This document shows, in pieces, positions 15,314 through 23,835 of a DNA stretch of 64,000 bases. Positions within the stretch are counted from its first letter, which is position 1. The number at the start of each line of letters is the position of its first letter. A program made the position numbers and the translations under genes. The notes beneath the pieces were generated by a model. It was given only the letters and a program-made list of their open reading frames with translations, was not told the DNA's origin and did not search any database. This DNA is from Sphingomonas sp. HF-S4 (GTDB taxonomy: Bacteria > Pseudomonadota > Alphaproteobacteria > Sphingomonadales > Sphingomonadaceae). Location: contig NZ_JAWJEJ010000001.1 of the NCBI RefSeq assembly GCF_032911445.1, positions 2,914,001 to 2,978,000 of the forward strand, read 5' to 3'.

Positions 15314-16081
15314 TTACTTTCCTGCGACCACTCCGGCCATCGTCCGCGAAGTAAGGAAACGCGCAGTCTCTAGCGGTGCGGCGAAAGACGTGCCCGTGCC
15401 GGTGACCGCGCGGCCGTCGATCGCGGCGGTGGGAACCTTTACCCCGAGCGCCCAGGCATAGTTATAGCCTTCGGGCTTGGCGTCGGGGCGGTTGGTGCCG
15501 CTCCACGGCTGGCCCTCGGCGTCGATCGCGCCGACGAGCACCGCATTGGGATAGGCAGCCCGCGCCGGGTCTAGGTTGCCGGGATGATCGTAGCCGTTGT
15601 TGCCGGCGGCGAGGATCACGCGGATGCCCTTGGCGGCGGCATCGGCGATCGCGGCGGTGATGGTCGGGTCGCGATCGAGCGCGAGCGAGATGTTGATCGC
15701 GTCAACGCGCAATTCGGTGGCACGGCGAATTGCGCGGGCGACCGGCTCGGCAGAGGGCTGGCATGGCGGGTTGGCGCCGGCGGGGCAGCCGGCAGGATCG
15801 TCGATGCGCAGGGAGATGATGTCGACCTGGCGATTGGCGGCGCGGGCGAGGATCGTGGCGACCATCGTGCCGTGATCGTAGCGCGGCTGGAACTCGGGAC
15901 GCCTGGTCTCGGAGGCCATGTCGTATTCGGCCGACACCAGCGGCGCGAGTTCGGCGGTGCGGGCGACGCCGCTGTCGATGATCGCGACGCGCGGGCGTTC
16001 GACCGTGACGGCGATCGGTGGCGCAATCAGAGGCACCGTGGTCTCGGCCAGTGCGAGAAGCGACAAAAACAATGTGTTCAC
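15314..16081 (-). CDS. Compact S8 (subtilisin-family) serine peptidase
   Basis: A 255-residue subtilisin-like enzyme with the full triad: Asp in RVAIIDSGVA, His in YDHGTMVATILA, and Ser in GTGTSFAAPLE; the oxyanion Asn is in LAAGNNGYDHPGN. The N-terminus MNTLFLSLLALAETTVPLIA resembles a short signal peptide. There is no propeptide domain and the catalytic unit is small compared with usual subtilisins (about 275 residues), so it may be near-minimal or act on a dedicated substrate. It is divergent from the LysR gene across a 200-base spacer and may be followed in one transcript by the DUF1080 gene. Confidence 0.88.
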   Translation of the reverse strand: MNTLFLSLLALAETTVPLIAPPIAVTVERPRVAIIDSGVARTAELAPLVSAEYDMASETRRPEFQPRYDHGTMVATILARAANRQVDIISLRIDDPAGCPAGANPPCQPSAEPVARAIRRATELRVDAINISLALDRDPTITAAIADAAAKGIRVILAAGNNGYDHPGNLDPARAAYPNAVLVGAIDAEGQPWSGTNRPDAKPEGYNYAWALGVKVPTAAIDGRAVTGTGTSFAAPLETARFLTSRTMAGVVAGK

Positions 16082-16223
16082 GAAACCCCGACCCCCCGGT
16101 CAAAGCGATTCACTTCGTTCCTGCTATCCTACCGACCTTTGCGGCGGGATTGCGGTAATGTGCGGGTGCGATGCTTAATATTTTGTCGAGATTTCGCCAC
16201 GGTGGCGCGATGGGCCCGGAGCC

Positions 16224-16257
16224 GCGCCGCGCCGGGACGCGCGGCGCTTTCCCTTTT
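16224..16257 (+). terminator. Terminator-like hairpin upstream of the LysR gene
   Basis: GCGCCGCGC (16224-16232) and GCGCGGCGC (16239-16247) form a perfect 9-bp stem with a 6-base loop, followed by TTTCCCTTTT. It ends 26 bases before the LysR ATG. No gene precedes it on this strand, so it may end a small leader RNA or attenuate the LysR transcript. Confidence 0.45.
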
Positions 16258-16283
16258 CGCAAATCGCGATAGTCTCCGCGGCC

Positions 16284-17168
16284 ATGAACCTGCGGCATAT
16301 CGAGATCTTCCACGCCGTCTATGTGAACGGATCGGTCAGCGGCGCGGCGCGTGCACTCAACGTATCGCAGCCTTCGGTGTCGAAGATGTTGCGGCACGCG
16401 GAGTCGCTGCTCGGCTTCCAGCTCTTCCAGCGGACCAACGGCCGGCTGGTGCCGACCGACGATGCGCATACGCTGTTCACCGAAGTCTCCGAGATCCAGG
16501 ACCGGGTGTACGCGCTGCGCGAGGCGGGCAAGAATCTGCGCCGCGGCTCGGGAGGCATGCTGCGGGTGTCGGCCTTGCCGAGCCTGGCGCTGCAGGCGCT
16601 GCCGACCGCGGTGGCGCAGTTCCTCAAGACCCACGACAATGTGAAGTTCGATCTCCAGACGGTCCACCACGACGACCTGCTGCGGAAGCTGTTCGAGCGC
16701 GAGACCGACATCGCGATCGCCTATGAAGTGCCCCCCGCCGCGCCGATCGACCACAAGCCGCTGGGCGAAGGCGAGCTGGTGGTGTTCTATCGCGAGCAGG
16801 ATATGCCCGACGCGCCGGCGCGGTGCGACATGCGCTGCCTCGAGGGGCACCGCTTCATCAGCCTCGCCACGAGCGGCCCGATGGGGCAGCTGTTCACCCA
16901 GGAAGTCCAGCGCCAGGGGATCGTGCTCGACGACGTGATCCTCGCGCGGACCTTCTATATCGCCGCGGCGCTGGTCCAGCAGGGCGTGGGGATGACGGTG
17001 GTCGACAGCTTCACTGCGCAGGCCTCGCTCGCGCCGGGGCTGGCAATGCGGCCCTTGAAGCCACCGATCACCTTCGGGGTACATGCGATGTACCTGCACA
17101 ACCGGCCGCTCACCGCGCTGGCTACGGATTTCCTCAAGACGCTCCGCGGGGTGATCGATGTGGCGTAG
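16284..17168 (+). CDS. LysR-family transcriptional regulator
   Basis: A 294-residue LysR regulator. The N-terminal HTH is MNLRHIEIFHAVYVNGSVSG then AARALNVSQPSVSKMLRHAE, with the usual linker LFQRTNGRLVPTDDAHTLF. The C-terminal periplasmic-binding-like effector domain spans about residues 90-294. The divergent neighbour is the S8 peptidase, a common LysR target arrangement, but the effector is unknown. The promoter region contains a terminator-like hairpin. Confidence 0.93.
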   Translation: MNLRHIEIFHAVYVNGSVSGAARALNVSQPSVSKMLRHAESLLGFQLFQRTNGRLVPTDDAHTLFTEVSEIQDRVYALREAGKNLRRGSGGMLRVSALPSLALQALPTAVAQFLKTHDNVKFDLQTVHHDDLLRKLFERETDIAIAYEVPPAAPIDHKPLGEGELVVFYREQDMPDAPARCDMRCLEGHRFISLATSGPMGQLFTQEVQRQGIVLDDVILARTFYIAAALVQQGVGMTVVDSFTAQASLAPGLAMRPLKPPITFGVHAMYLHNRPLTALATDFLKTLRGVIDVA

Positions 17169-17226
17169 GCTGGAGAGTTCTGCGGATCGCCCCGGCGATT
17201 GAGCGAGGCTCCGGCGAAACCAGCGC

Positions 17227-17751
17227 TCAGTGCGCCGACTTGCCGGCGCGCGCGCAGATATAGTCGGTGACGGCGGAAAGCAGCGCGGTCACCACGAAGG
17301 CGAGATGGATTACCGTCATCCACATCATCTCGCTGCCGCTGAGCGGATGCGCGCCCAGGCCCATGAAGGTCTTGAGCAGCTGGATGCCCGAGATCGCGAC
17401 GATCGAGGCGTATAGCTTGAGCTTCAATCCCGAGAAGGTGGTCGTGCCCATCCAGGCGGGGCGATCCTCATGGCCCTCGGTATCGATCTTCGAGACGAAC
17501 GCCTCGTAGCCCGCGAGGATCACGACGAGGATCAGGTTCGCAGCGAGCGCGAGATCGAGCAGGGTGAGCACGGTGAGGATCGCCTCCTCGACATGCATCG
17601 CCGCGGCCTTGCCGAGCGATTCGAAGAACGTCTTCACGAAGACGAACAGCAGCAGCCCGATCGAGGCGATCAGCCCGACATAGAAAGGCGCCAGCAGCCA
17701 GCGCGACGCAAACAAACCGTTCTCGAACCACCGCTCAAGCTGCTTCATCAT
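17227..17751 (-). CDS. yqhA: YqhA/UPF0114 family inner-membrane protein
   Basis: A 174-residue protein with four hydrophobic segments (WLLAPFYVGLIASIGLLLFVF, a long central one around VLTLLDLALAANLILVVILAG, KLKLYASIVAISGIQLLKTF, and MMWMTVIHLAFVVTALLSAV). The text FENGLFASRWLLAPFYVGL and SKIDTEGHEDRPAWMG is typical of UPF0114. Function is not established in the literature I know. It starts at 17751 (a second ATG follows at once). It runs in the same direction as the GST upstream, with a 60-base gap. Confidence 0.9.
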   Translation of the reverse strand: MMKQLERWFENGLFASRWLLAPFYVGLIASIGLLLFVFVKTFFESLGKAAAMHVEEAILTVLTLLDLALAANLILVVILAGYEAFVSKIDTEGHEDRPAWMGTTTFSGLKLKLYASIVAISGIQLLKTFMGLGAHPLSGSEMMWMTVIHLAFVVTALLSAVTDYICARAGKSAH

Positions 17752-17812
17752 TTCCCCCTGGTCCCCTGCACGCCTTCATCGACGAGCAGGCCTTGGGGAT
17801 CAAGCCGCTAAA

Positions 17813-18439
17813 TCAGGCAGTTGCGCTCTCCGCAATCAGCGCATCGTCCTTCGCCGAGGCGCGGACATAGGCTTCGCGACCGCTCAGCCGGGCGAAATAC
17901 GCGAGGAAGGCGTCGCGCTTGGGCAGCGTGCCGAACATCGTACCCCAGCCGATCGCCGAGCCCACATAGACGTCGGCAGCGGTGAATTGCTCGCCAGCGA
18001 TATAGGGATTCGCGGAAACTGCACGTTCGATCGCGTCGACCGCAGTGGCGTAGTTGCCGTAACCGAACATCCGCGACTGTTCGGGCGAAGGATCGAACTT
18101 GGCGTAATTGTTGGTGACCGCTTGTTCGAGCGGGCCGGCGGCGAAGAACAGCCAGCGATAATAATCGGCGCGCGCCTCGGGCCGCGGCGCCAGCCCGGCT
18201 TCGGGAAAGGCATCGGCGAGATAGGCGCAGATCGCCGCGACCTCGGTCACGACCTTGCCCTGATGGACGATCGCCGGGACCTTGCCCATCGGATTGATCG
18301 CCAGATAGGCGGCGCTCTTCATGCGCTCGGCATAGTCGATCACCTCGGTGCGGTAGTCCGCGCCGATTTCCTCGAGCATCCAGCGCGCGATCCGCCCGCG
18401 CGACTGGGGATTGGTGTAGAAAACCAGGCCGTCCGACAT
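17813..18439 (-). CDS. Glutathione S-transferase family protein
   Basis: A 208-residue cytosolic GST. The thioredoxin-fold N-domain begins LVFYTNPQSRGRIARWMLEE; NPMGKVPAIVHQGKVVTEVAAIC contains the cis-Pro and the ES/TE glutathione-binding position (here TEVA); the helical C-domain follows with FTAADVYVGSAIGWG (N-capping box). Ser in the SRG motif is the likely active-site residue. ATG 18439 is chosen; the frame to 18670 continues over the gap but has no homology-like text. It lies between yqhA and the DUF6683-like gene. Confidence 0.9.
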   Translation of the reverse strand: MSDGLVFYTNPQSRGRIARWMLEEIGADYRTEVIDYAERMKSAAYLAINPMGKVPAIVHQGKVVTEVAAICAYLADAFPEAGLAPRPEARADYYRWLFFAAGPLEQAVTNNYAKFDPSPEQSRMFGYGNYATAVDAIERAVSANPYIAGEQFTAADVYVGSAIGWGTMFGTLPKRDAFLAYFARLSGREAYVRASAKDDALIAESATA

Positions 18440-18494
18440 CGCTTTTCTCCACGGCGTGCGTGAGAACATTTCATGAACCACGCAGACAGGGGCG

Positions 18495-19196
18495 TCAAGC
18501 CGGCGCCAGCCCCGCCGCGGTGATTTCCAGTCGATCGGGATCGAGCCCGAACTGCGCCAGATAGCCGCGTCCGGCGTCGCAGCCGCGGCGTTGCAGCTCG
18601 GGATCGGGCCGCTGCTTGAGCGCCATGCGGAGCAACGCCAGCTCGGTGCCGAGGATCGCGAACTGCTCATAGCTCATTTGCCGGTCGATAGCGGCAAGCT
18701 GGGCGAAGCGCGGATCCTGCGCGATCGCGCCGCGAAGCTGCCCAGCGGCCCGGACGAAATGCGCCTCGACGATCTCGCGGTCGCGGCAGATGCTCCAGCT
18801 GCCTGCGATCAGCGCCGCCATCGCGCCCGCCATGTCACCGGTCGGAATGCCGAAGCGTGTCTCGAGCTGGCGATAGCCGTCGAGCAACTTGCGGAAGGTA
18901 CGCACTGCCTCGGGCCGCTGCGCAGCGGGATAATGCCGGGCGAGCCGCTGCGGGGCGACCGGCACGGCGCCGCGCGCGATCGTCGTGCTTTCCGACTTGG
19001 GCACGAGCGGGCCGGCCCGCGGCTTGCCGTTGCGCAGGATGGTTTGCATCTGGATGCGGTTCAGGACGTAGTTGAACTGATCCATGCCCGACGAATGATA
19101 GCCGCCGAATGCCCCGACCTGCGCCTGGGCGGCATTAGGCAGTGCGACACAGGCGAGCAGCAGCCCGGCGGCCTTGACGAGAGATCGGCTTGCCAT
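18495..19196 (-). CDS. Exported protein of unknown function (DUF6683-like)
   Basis: A 233-residue protein with a clear signal peptide (MASRSLVKAAGLLLACVALP, cleavage after AQA). The mature part starts QVGAFGGYHSSGMDQFNY and continues with an alpha-helical core: RTFRKLLDGYRQLETRFGIP, DMAGAMAALIAGSWS and YEQFAILGTELALL. The latter pattern resembles the proteobacterial DUF6683 family as I remember it; the link is tentative. ATG 19196 begins the signal peptide nine bases after the stop of the dienelactone hydrolase gene, so the two are likely co-transcribed. Confidence 0.75.
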   Translation of the reverse strand: MASRSLVKAAGLLLACVALPNAAQAQVGAFGGYHSSGMDQFNYVLNRIQMQTILRNGKPRAGPLVPKSESTTIARGAVPVAPQRLARHYPAAQRPEAVRTFRKLLDGYRQLETRFGIPTGDMAGAMAALIAGSWSICRDREIVEAHFVRAAGQLRGAIAQDPRFAQLAAIDRQMSYEQFAILGTELALLRMALKQRPDPELQRRGCDAGRGYLAQFGLDPDRLEITAAGLAPA

Positions 19197-19204
19197 GGCG
19201 GCGC

Positions 19205-20047
19205 TCAGAGCGACGCAGTGAACAACGCAAGCAGGCGTTCCCAGGCGCGGTCGGCCTGGGCCTGGTTGTAGACTTCGCTGTCGGGGGGACACCAGCCGTG
19301 CATCGTGCCGGCATAGACTTCGATCTCGGCGGGGAGCTTGGCGGCGGCGAGGGCGGCGCGCAGCTTGTCCTTGTCGGCGGGGGCGCGCTCGTCGTCATTG
19401 GCGGCGATCGCGACGAGATAGTGCGCCTTCATTTCGGGCACGCGCGCGAGCATCGCGTCGGTCGCCATGCCGCCGCCATGGAAGGTCGCGGCGGCACGTA
19501 CGCGCGACGGCACCTGTGCGGCGGTGAGCATCACCAGCGGGCCGCCCATGCAATAGCCGGTGGTGCCGATCCCGCGCTTCGTATCCACTTCGCGCTGCTT
19601 GTCGAGGAACGCGACCAGCGCGGTGACATCACGCCCGGTTGCCTCGGGGGTGAGCAGTTTCCGAAACTCGCCGGCCTTGGCGCGGACCGCGGCACGGTCA
19701 CCGCTCGCCGCGAGCGCTGGTGCGGTCGCCGAACGGTAAAAGGGGTTCACGGTCAGCACCGCGTAGCCCGATTGGGCGAGCCGATCGGCCATCTGGCGGA
19801 AGGCGGGGCGCAGGCCGTAAATGTCGGGCCAGACGAGCACCGCGGGATGCTTGCCGGTGCCTGGGGCGACGAAATAGGCATCGACGCTGCCGTCGGGCGT
19901 CTTGATCGTAACGTCGCGCCCCTTGACCGCAAGCGCATTGGCCGGGCTCGGCAGCAGCACCGCGGCTCCGAACGCCGCCGCGACGACGCCGAAGGTCCGG
20001 CGGGTAAGGAAATGCGCGTTGTCGGCTTCGGTCAGGTCGTCACACAT
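19205..20047 (-). CDS. Dienelactone hydrolase family protein, Tat-type export signal
   Basis: A 280-residue alpha/beta hydrolase of the DLH group. The nucleophile is Cys in GTTGYCMGGPLVML, the acid is likely Asp in AIAANDDERAP and the His lies in GTMHGWCPPDS; the substrate pocket text PAVLVWPDIYGLRP is usual. The N-terminus contains FLTRRTFGVVAAAFGAAVLL, a twin-arginine signal, so the enzyme is probably periplasmic. ATG 20047 is chosen over the longer frame at 20113. It heads a likely two-gene unit with the exported DUF6683-like protein. Confidence 0.88.
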   Translation of the reverse strand: MCDDLTEADNAHFLTRRTFGVVAAAFGAAVLLPSPANALAVKGRDVTIKTPDGSVDAYFVAPGTGKHPAVLVWPDIYGLRPAFRQMADRLAQSGYAVLTVNPFYRSATAPALAASGDRAAVRAKAGEFRKLLTPEATGRDVTALVAFLDKQREVDTKRGIGTTGYCMGGPLVMLTAAQVPSRVRAAATFHGGGMATDAMLARVPEMKAHYLVAIAANDDERAPADKDKLRAALAAAKLPAEIEVYAGTMHGWCPPDSEVYNQAQADRAWERLLALFTASL

Positions 20048-20162
20048 GCGGGCTCTCCTGCGCGGATCGGCTGCGCCGAATCGGTCGCGAAGGAAGCTAC
20101 ACGTTCGCTGCACACGGGCCTACACCTTCAGCTCGCGAGCCGAAGGCGGGCAGAATTTCAAA

Positions 20163-20289
20163 ACCCGTTCGCCCTGAGCTTGTCGAAGCCTGTCCTGAGC
20201 GCCTGCCTTGGCAAGCAGGCGAAGGGGGCCGTCTTTCTTTCTGCGGTTGAAAGGAAGAACGGTGCTTCGACAGCTCAGCACGAACGGGT
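20163..20289. repeat. REP-like intergenic inverted repeat
   Basis: Left arm ACCCGTTCGCCCTGAGCTTG (20163-20182, continuing TCGAAGC) and right arm GGTGCTTCGACAGCTCAGCA (20261-20280, continuing CGAACGGGT) are near complements. An inner hairpin GCCTGC...GCAGGC sits between. The GAGCTTGTCGAAG wording is typical of sphingomonad intergenic repeats. It lies between the dienelactone hydrolase and trcR. Confidence 0.75.
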
Positions 20290-20309
20290 GTGTGTGCAGC
20301 CTGCTCGGT

Positions 20310-20990
20310 TTACTGGCGGAACAGCGTCTCGGCGGTGTGCTCGACCGGGCCGGTCTCCTCGGCGCCCTCGCCAGCCTCGGCGGCGTTGGCGGCGGCGGTG
20401 CGCTCGGCGCGGAGCTGCTCGATCAGCGCCTCGCGGTCGCCTTCGAGGCGGGTGTCGGTCGGTGCCTCGATGCCGGCTGCCTTGGCGGCCTTGGCGACGA
20501 GCGCGTCGAGCTCGCGCTGCGAAGTCAGGCCGAGCGTGACCGGATCCTTGGGCGTGATGTTGGCGATGTTCCAGTGGCTGCGATCACGGATCGCTGCGAT
20601 GGTCGTGCGCGTGGTGCCGATCAGCTTGCCGATCGCGCCGTCCGAGATCTCGGGATGGTTGCGCAGGATCCAGGCGATGCCGTCGGGCTTGTCCTGGCGC
20701 TTCGAGACGGGCGTGTAGCGCGGGCCCTTGGTGCGGCGGACCTGCTCGGGGCCCTTGAGCATCTTGAGCGAATAATCGGGATTGGCCTGGCCCTTCTCGA
20801 TCTCCTCCATCGTCAGCTCGTGCGCGCGAACCGGATCGCGGCCGGTGAGCTTGGTCGCGGCGGTATCGTCGGCGATCGCCTGGATCTCGAGGATGTGGAG
20901 GCCGCAGAACTCGGCGATCTGCTCGAACGAGAGCGACGTATTGTCGACCAGCCAGGAAGCGGTCGCATGCGGCATGAGCGGCTGGGCCAC
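20310..20990 (-). CDS. trcR: DUF1013 protein, cell-cycle transcriptional regulator TrcR
   Basis: A 226-residue alphaproteobacterial DUF1013 protein. Landmarks are AQPLMPHATASWLVDNTSLS, FEQIAEFCGLHILEIQAIAD, RDPVRAHELTMEEIEKGQAN and the second HTH-like ISDGAIGKLIGTTRTTIAAI with RSHWNIANI. In Caulobacter TrcR associates with RNA polymerase and tunes cell-cycle gene expression. I use GTG 20990: GGAG stands 7 bases before it and it gives the family's usual start (MAQPLMP...); ATG 20975 is the alternative. The C-terminal 40 residues are acidic and low-complexity. Confidence 0.9.
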   Translation of the reverse strand: MAQPLMPHATASWLVDNTSLSFEQIAEFCGLHILEIQAIADDTAATKLTGRDPVRAHELTMEEIEKGQANPDYSLKMLKGPEQVRRTKGPRYTPVSKRQDKPDGIAWILRNHPEISDGAIGKLIGTTRTTIAAIRDRSHWNIANITPKDPVTLGLTSQRELDALVAKAAKAAGIEAPTDTRLEGDREALIEQLRAERTAAANAAEAGEGAEETGPVEHTAETLFRQ

Positions 20991-21013
20991 TTTTCGTCTC
21001 CAGAAACAATAAG

Positions 21014-21034
21014 GGCCGCCCATCACGGGCGGCC
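21014..21034 (-). terminator. Intrinsic terminator after the glycosyltransferase gene
   Basis: GGCCGCCC and GGGCGGCC pair perfectly around a short loop; on the minus strand the stem is followed by CTTATTGTTTC. It lies between the glycosyltransferase stop and the trcR start and should end the plcP/agt-like transcript. Confidence 0.6.
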
Positions 21035-21108
21035 GACCAATGTAGCGGACTTAATGCGGGATGCCGAGGGAGGCAAGGCATTCCGCGAGCCGCGGACGCA
21101 AGCGCGCG

Positions 21109-22158
21109 CTAGGCCGCCTCGTCGCGATCGTCCATGGCATAGAGCGCATGGAGGAACTGATGCGCGCTCACTTCCCAGGTGAAGCTGCGGCCGTAGCGGG
21201 CGCACGCCTCGCGGTCTTTGGTCAGCGCCTCGCCGATCGCGACGGTCAGGTCCGCGTCGGTCGCACCCGTCTCGGGGGTCAGCACATCGATCGGGCCGGT
21301 GACCGGATAGCCCGCCACCGGCACGCCGCAGGCCAGCGCCTCGATCATCACCAGCCCGAACGTGTCGGTCCTGCTCGGGAAGACGAACACGTCGGCACCG
21401 GCATAGGCCGAGGCGAGCTCAGCACCGAACATCGGCCCCAGGAACTTCGCCTGCGGGAAGCGCGCCTCGAGTGCCGCACGCGCCGGGCCGTCGCCGACTA
21501 CCACCTTGGTGCCGGGATGCGTCGACTTGAGGAACGCCTCGATATTCTTCTCGACCGCGACGCGGCCGACATAAAGCTGCACTGGGCCTTCGAGCCCGGC
21601 CATCGCGCGATGCGGCGCGATGCCGGGGTGGAAATTGGTCAGGTCCACCCCCCTGCCCCAATGCTTCACCTGCGCGAGGCCGTGCGCGACGAGCGATTCG
21701 CGGATCGACGGCGTCGAGGCGAGGATCGCCTGGCTGGGCGCATGGAACCAGCGGATGTAACGCCAGATCCATTCGGCCGGGACGCCCGAGCGCGCCGAGA
21801 CGTAATCGGGGAACTGGGTGTGGTATGCCGTGGTGAACGGCATGTCGTGGCGCAGGCACCAGCGCCGTGCGGCGACGCAGAGCGGGCCTTCGGTGGCGAG
21901 GTGGATCGCGTTGGGGCGGAAGTCCTCGAGCATCGCGCCGACGCTGCCGGTGCTGGCGAGCGCGAGGCGGATCTCGGGGTAGGTCGGGCATGGCAGCGAA
22001 TAGAAACGGTCGGGCGAGATCACCTCGACCCGGTGGCCCTGCGCCTCCAGCACGGCGCGAACCGACTGGAGCGTGCGGACGACGCCGTTCACCTGGGGCT
22101 CCCAGGCGTCGGTCACGATGGCGATGCGCACGTCCTCGGCCCTCGCCGGCTTCGTCAC
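21109..22158 (-). CDS. GT4-family glycosyltransferase (Agt-like, candidate diacylglycerol glycosyltransferase)
   Basis: A 349-residue GT-B glycosyltransferase. The acceptor-domain start is VRIAIVTDAWEPQVNGVVRT; IHLATEGPLCVAARRWC and FTTAYHTQFPDYV follow. The donor-binding half has YVGRVAVEKNIEAFL, VVGDGPAR, and FPSRTDTFGLVMIEALACG with the EX7E signature. This wording matches the alphaproteobacterial GT4 proteins encoded beside PlcP, some of which make glycolipids from diacylglycerol under phosphate limitation. Its ATG overlaps the stop of the phosphoesterase gene by 4 bases, indicating coupled translation. A role in lipid remodelling is inferred from family and context; other lipid or surface-sugar acceptors are possible. 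Confidence 0.85.
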   Translation of the reverse strand: MTKPARAEDVRIAIVTDAWEPQVNGVVRTLQSVRAVLEAQGHRVEVISPDRFYSLPCPTYPEIRLALASTGSVGAMLEDFRPNAIHLATEGPLCVAARRWCLRHDMPFTTAYHTQFPDYVSARSGVPAEWIWRYIRWFHAPSQAILASTPSIRESLVAHGLAQVKHWGRGVDLTNFHPGIAPHRAMAGLEGPVQLYVGRVAVEKNIEAFLKSTHPGTKVVVGDGPARAALEARFPQAKFLGPMFGAELASAYAGADVFVFPSRTDTFGLVMIEALACGVPVAGYPVTGPIDVLTPETGATDADLTVAIGEALTKDREACARYGRSFTWEVSAHQFLHALYAMDDRDEAA

Positions 22159-23030
22159 GCAGCCTCTAGTCTGGCCTCAGACTCGGGCGCATCGCGCGCC
22201 GCCATCTCATCGGCCCAATGGAGAATTTCCATGGTACCGTCGTAGTGCTCGACGAGCGCGGTGCAACCCTCCACCCAATCGCCGTCGTTATAATAGTGCA
22301 CGCCCTGGATCTCGCGCATCTCGGCCTTGTGGATATGCCCGGCGATCACCCCGTCGATCCCGCGATGTGCCGCCTCGTGCGCGACGATCTCCTCGAACTT
22401 GGAGATGAACGAGACGGCGTTCTTGACCTTCTGCTTGGCGTATTTGCTCAGCGACCAATAGGGCAGGCCGAACAGCCGGCGGCCGGCGTTCATCCAGCGG
22501 TTGAGCGCCATCAGCGCCTCATAGGCATAGTCGCCCAGGTGCGCGAGCCAGCGGTGCGACATCGTGATCGCGTCGAATTCGTCGCCGTGAAGAACGAGCA
22601 GGCGGCGGCCGTCGGCGGTCTCGTGGATCGCCTGGCGCAGGATCTCGACGCCGCCGAAGTCGAGCCCCGAGAACTGGCGGAACATCTCGTCGTGATTGCC
22701 CGGGATATAGACGATGCGGGTGCCGCGCTTGGCGCGCTTGAGCACGCGCCAGACAATGTCGTTGTGCGTCGCGGGCCAATAGAGCCGCTTCTTCATCGCC
22801 CAGCCGTCGATGATGTCGCCGACCAGGTACATCGTCTCGCTGTCGACATGGTCGAGGAAGTCGATGAGCATCTCGGCATTGCAGCCGCGCGTGCCGAGAT
22901 GAACGTCGGAGATCCACACGGTGCGATATTGCCGCCGCCCGGCGACGACGCGCTCGGGGATGGCCGGCTGAGTCGCGTGGAAATCCGCGAAATGCGCTGC
23001 GTCGAACGGAAGCCTGGTGATCGTCGCCAT
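22155..23030 (-). CDS. PlcP-type metallophosphoesterase (often annotated UDP-2,3-diacylglucosamine diphosphatase)
   Basis: A 291-residue calcineurin-like phosphoesterase. Metal-binding motifs are all present: WISDVHLGTRG (DxH), LVGDIIDGW (GDxxD), IPGNHDE (GNHD/E), VLHGDEFD (H) and IAGHIHKAEM (GHxH). The text SDVHLGTRGCNAEMLIDFL and YLVGDIIDGWAMKK is that of alphaproteobacterial PlcP, a phospholipase C that hydrolyses phospholipids to diacylglycerol during phosphate starvation in Sinorhizobium, but the same family is often labelled LpxH-like. The following GT4 gene overlaps by 4 bases, which supports the PlcP/Agt reading. No clear Pho box was seen upstream. The start has GGGGGAACGATC before the ATG. 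Confidence 0.85.
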   Translation of the reverse strand: MATITRLPFDAAHFADFHATQPAIPERVVAGRRQYRTVWISDVHLGTRGCNAEMLIDFLDHVDSETMYLVGDIIDGWAMKKRLYWPATHNDIVWRVLKRAKRGTRIVYIPGNHDEMFRQFSGLDFGGVEILRQAIHETADGRRLLVLHGDEFDAITMSHRWLAHLGDYAYEALMALNRWMNAGRRLFGLPYWSLSKYAKQKVKNAVSFISKFEEIVAHEAAHRGIDGVIAGHIHKAEMREIQGVHYYNDGDWVEGCTALVEHYDGTMEILHWADEMAARDAPESEARLEAA

Positions 23031-23117
23031 GATCGTTCCCCCGCGGGAGCTTGTCCTGCGAAGCCTATGCCGGGAGAATGTTACAATCGGAATCGCTCGG
23101 GCAACAATCGATGAAGA

Positions 23118-23735
23118 TCATACGGTGATCGGGATATGCGCCGGATGGCTCGCGACCCGTGTCAGCCAGGCACGGACGTTGGGATAGGGCTGGAGGTCGA
23201 AGCCGCCCTCTTCGGCTACGTGAGTGTAGGCGTAGAGGACGATATCGGCGAGGGTCAGCCGATCGAGCACGAGATAGTCGCTGCGGCCGAGATGCGCGTC
23301 CATCAGCGCGAGCGCCGCCTCGCCCGCTGCGATCTTGCCAGGGAGCATAGCGCGCTGAAGATCCGAGAGGTTCGCCTCGCCCACCAAAGTACGCCAGAAG
23401 CGCACCGTCGCGATGTTGGGCTCGTGATTATATTGCTCCCAGAACAGCCAGCGCAGCAGGTCGGCGCGCTCGAAGCGGTCGGCGGGGATCAAGTCGCTGC
23501 CATCCGCGATGTAGAAGGCCGCGGCGTTGCTCTCGGGAAGAAAGTCTTCGTCGCCGACCTGGAGCACCGGGATCCGGCCGTTGGCGTTGACCTCGCTCAG
23601 GAACTGCGCGGTGCGCGTCTCGCCCCTGAGGATGTCGTAATTGCGCCGTTCGAGCGGTACCCCGACATGCGCCGCGGTGAGGCGGATCTTGTAGCAATTC
23701 CCCGACGGCGCATATTCGTGCAGCACGAGCGGCAT
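23118..23735 (-). CDS. Glutathione S-transferase family protein
   Basis: A 205-residue GST. The N-domain reads LVLHEYAPSGNCYKIRLTAA, with SEVNANGRIPVLQVGDEDFL containing the cis-Pro and ESNAAAFYIA the glutathione-binding box; LDRLTLADIVLYAYTHVAEE is the C-domain N-capping box. ATG 23735 follows AGGGGA. It stands upstream of plcP in the same direction but an 87-base gap separates them. Substrate unknown. Confidence 0.9.
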   Translation of the reverse strand: MPLVLHEYAPSGNCYKIRLTAAHVGVPLERRNYDILRGETRTAQFLSEVNANGRIPVLQVGDEDFLPESNAAAFYIADGSDLIPADRFERADLLRWLFWEQYNHEPNIATVRFWRTLVGEANLSDLQRAMLPGKIAAGEAALALMDAHLGRSDYLVLDRLTLADIVLYAYTHVAEEGGFDLQPYPNVRAWLTRVASHPAHIPITV

Positions 23736-23835
23736 GGCGTTCCCCTTATGGTTCGGGGCCTTTCTGCGGGCCGCCGCCTGAAAGTCCAACAAATAGCCGC
23801 GCACCGACAATAAGGCCGGCTTATCGGTGCCCCGC

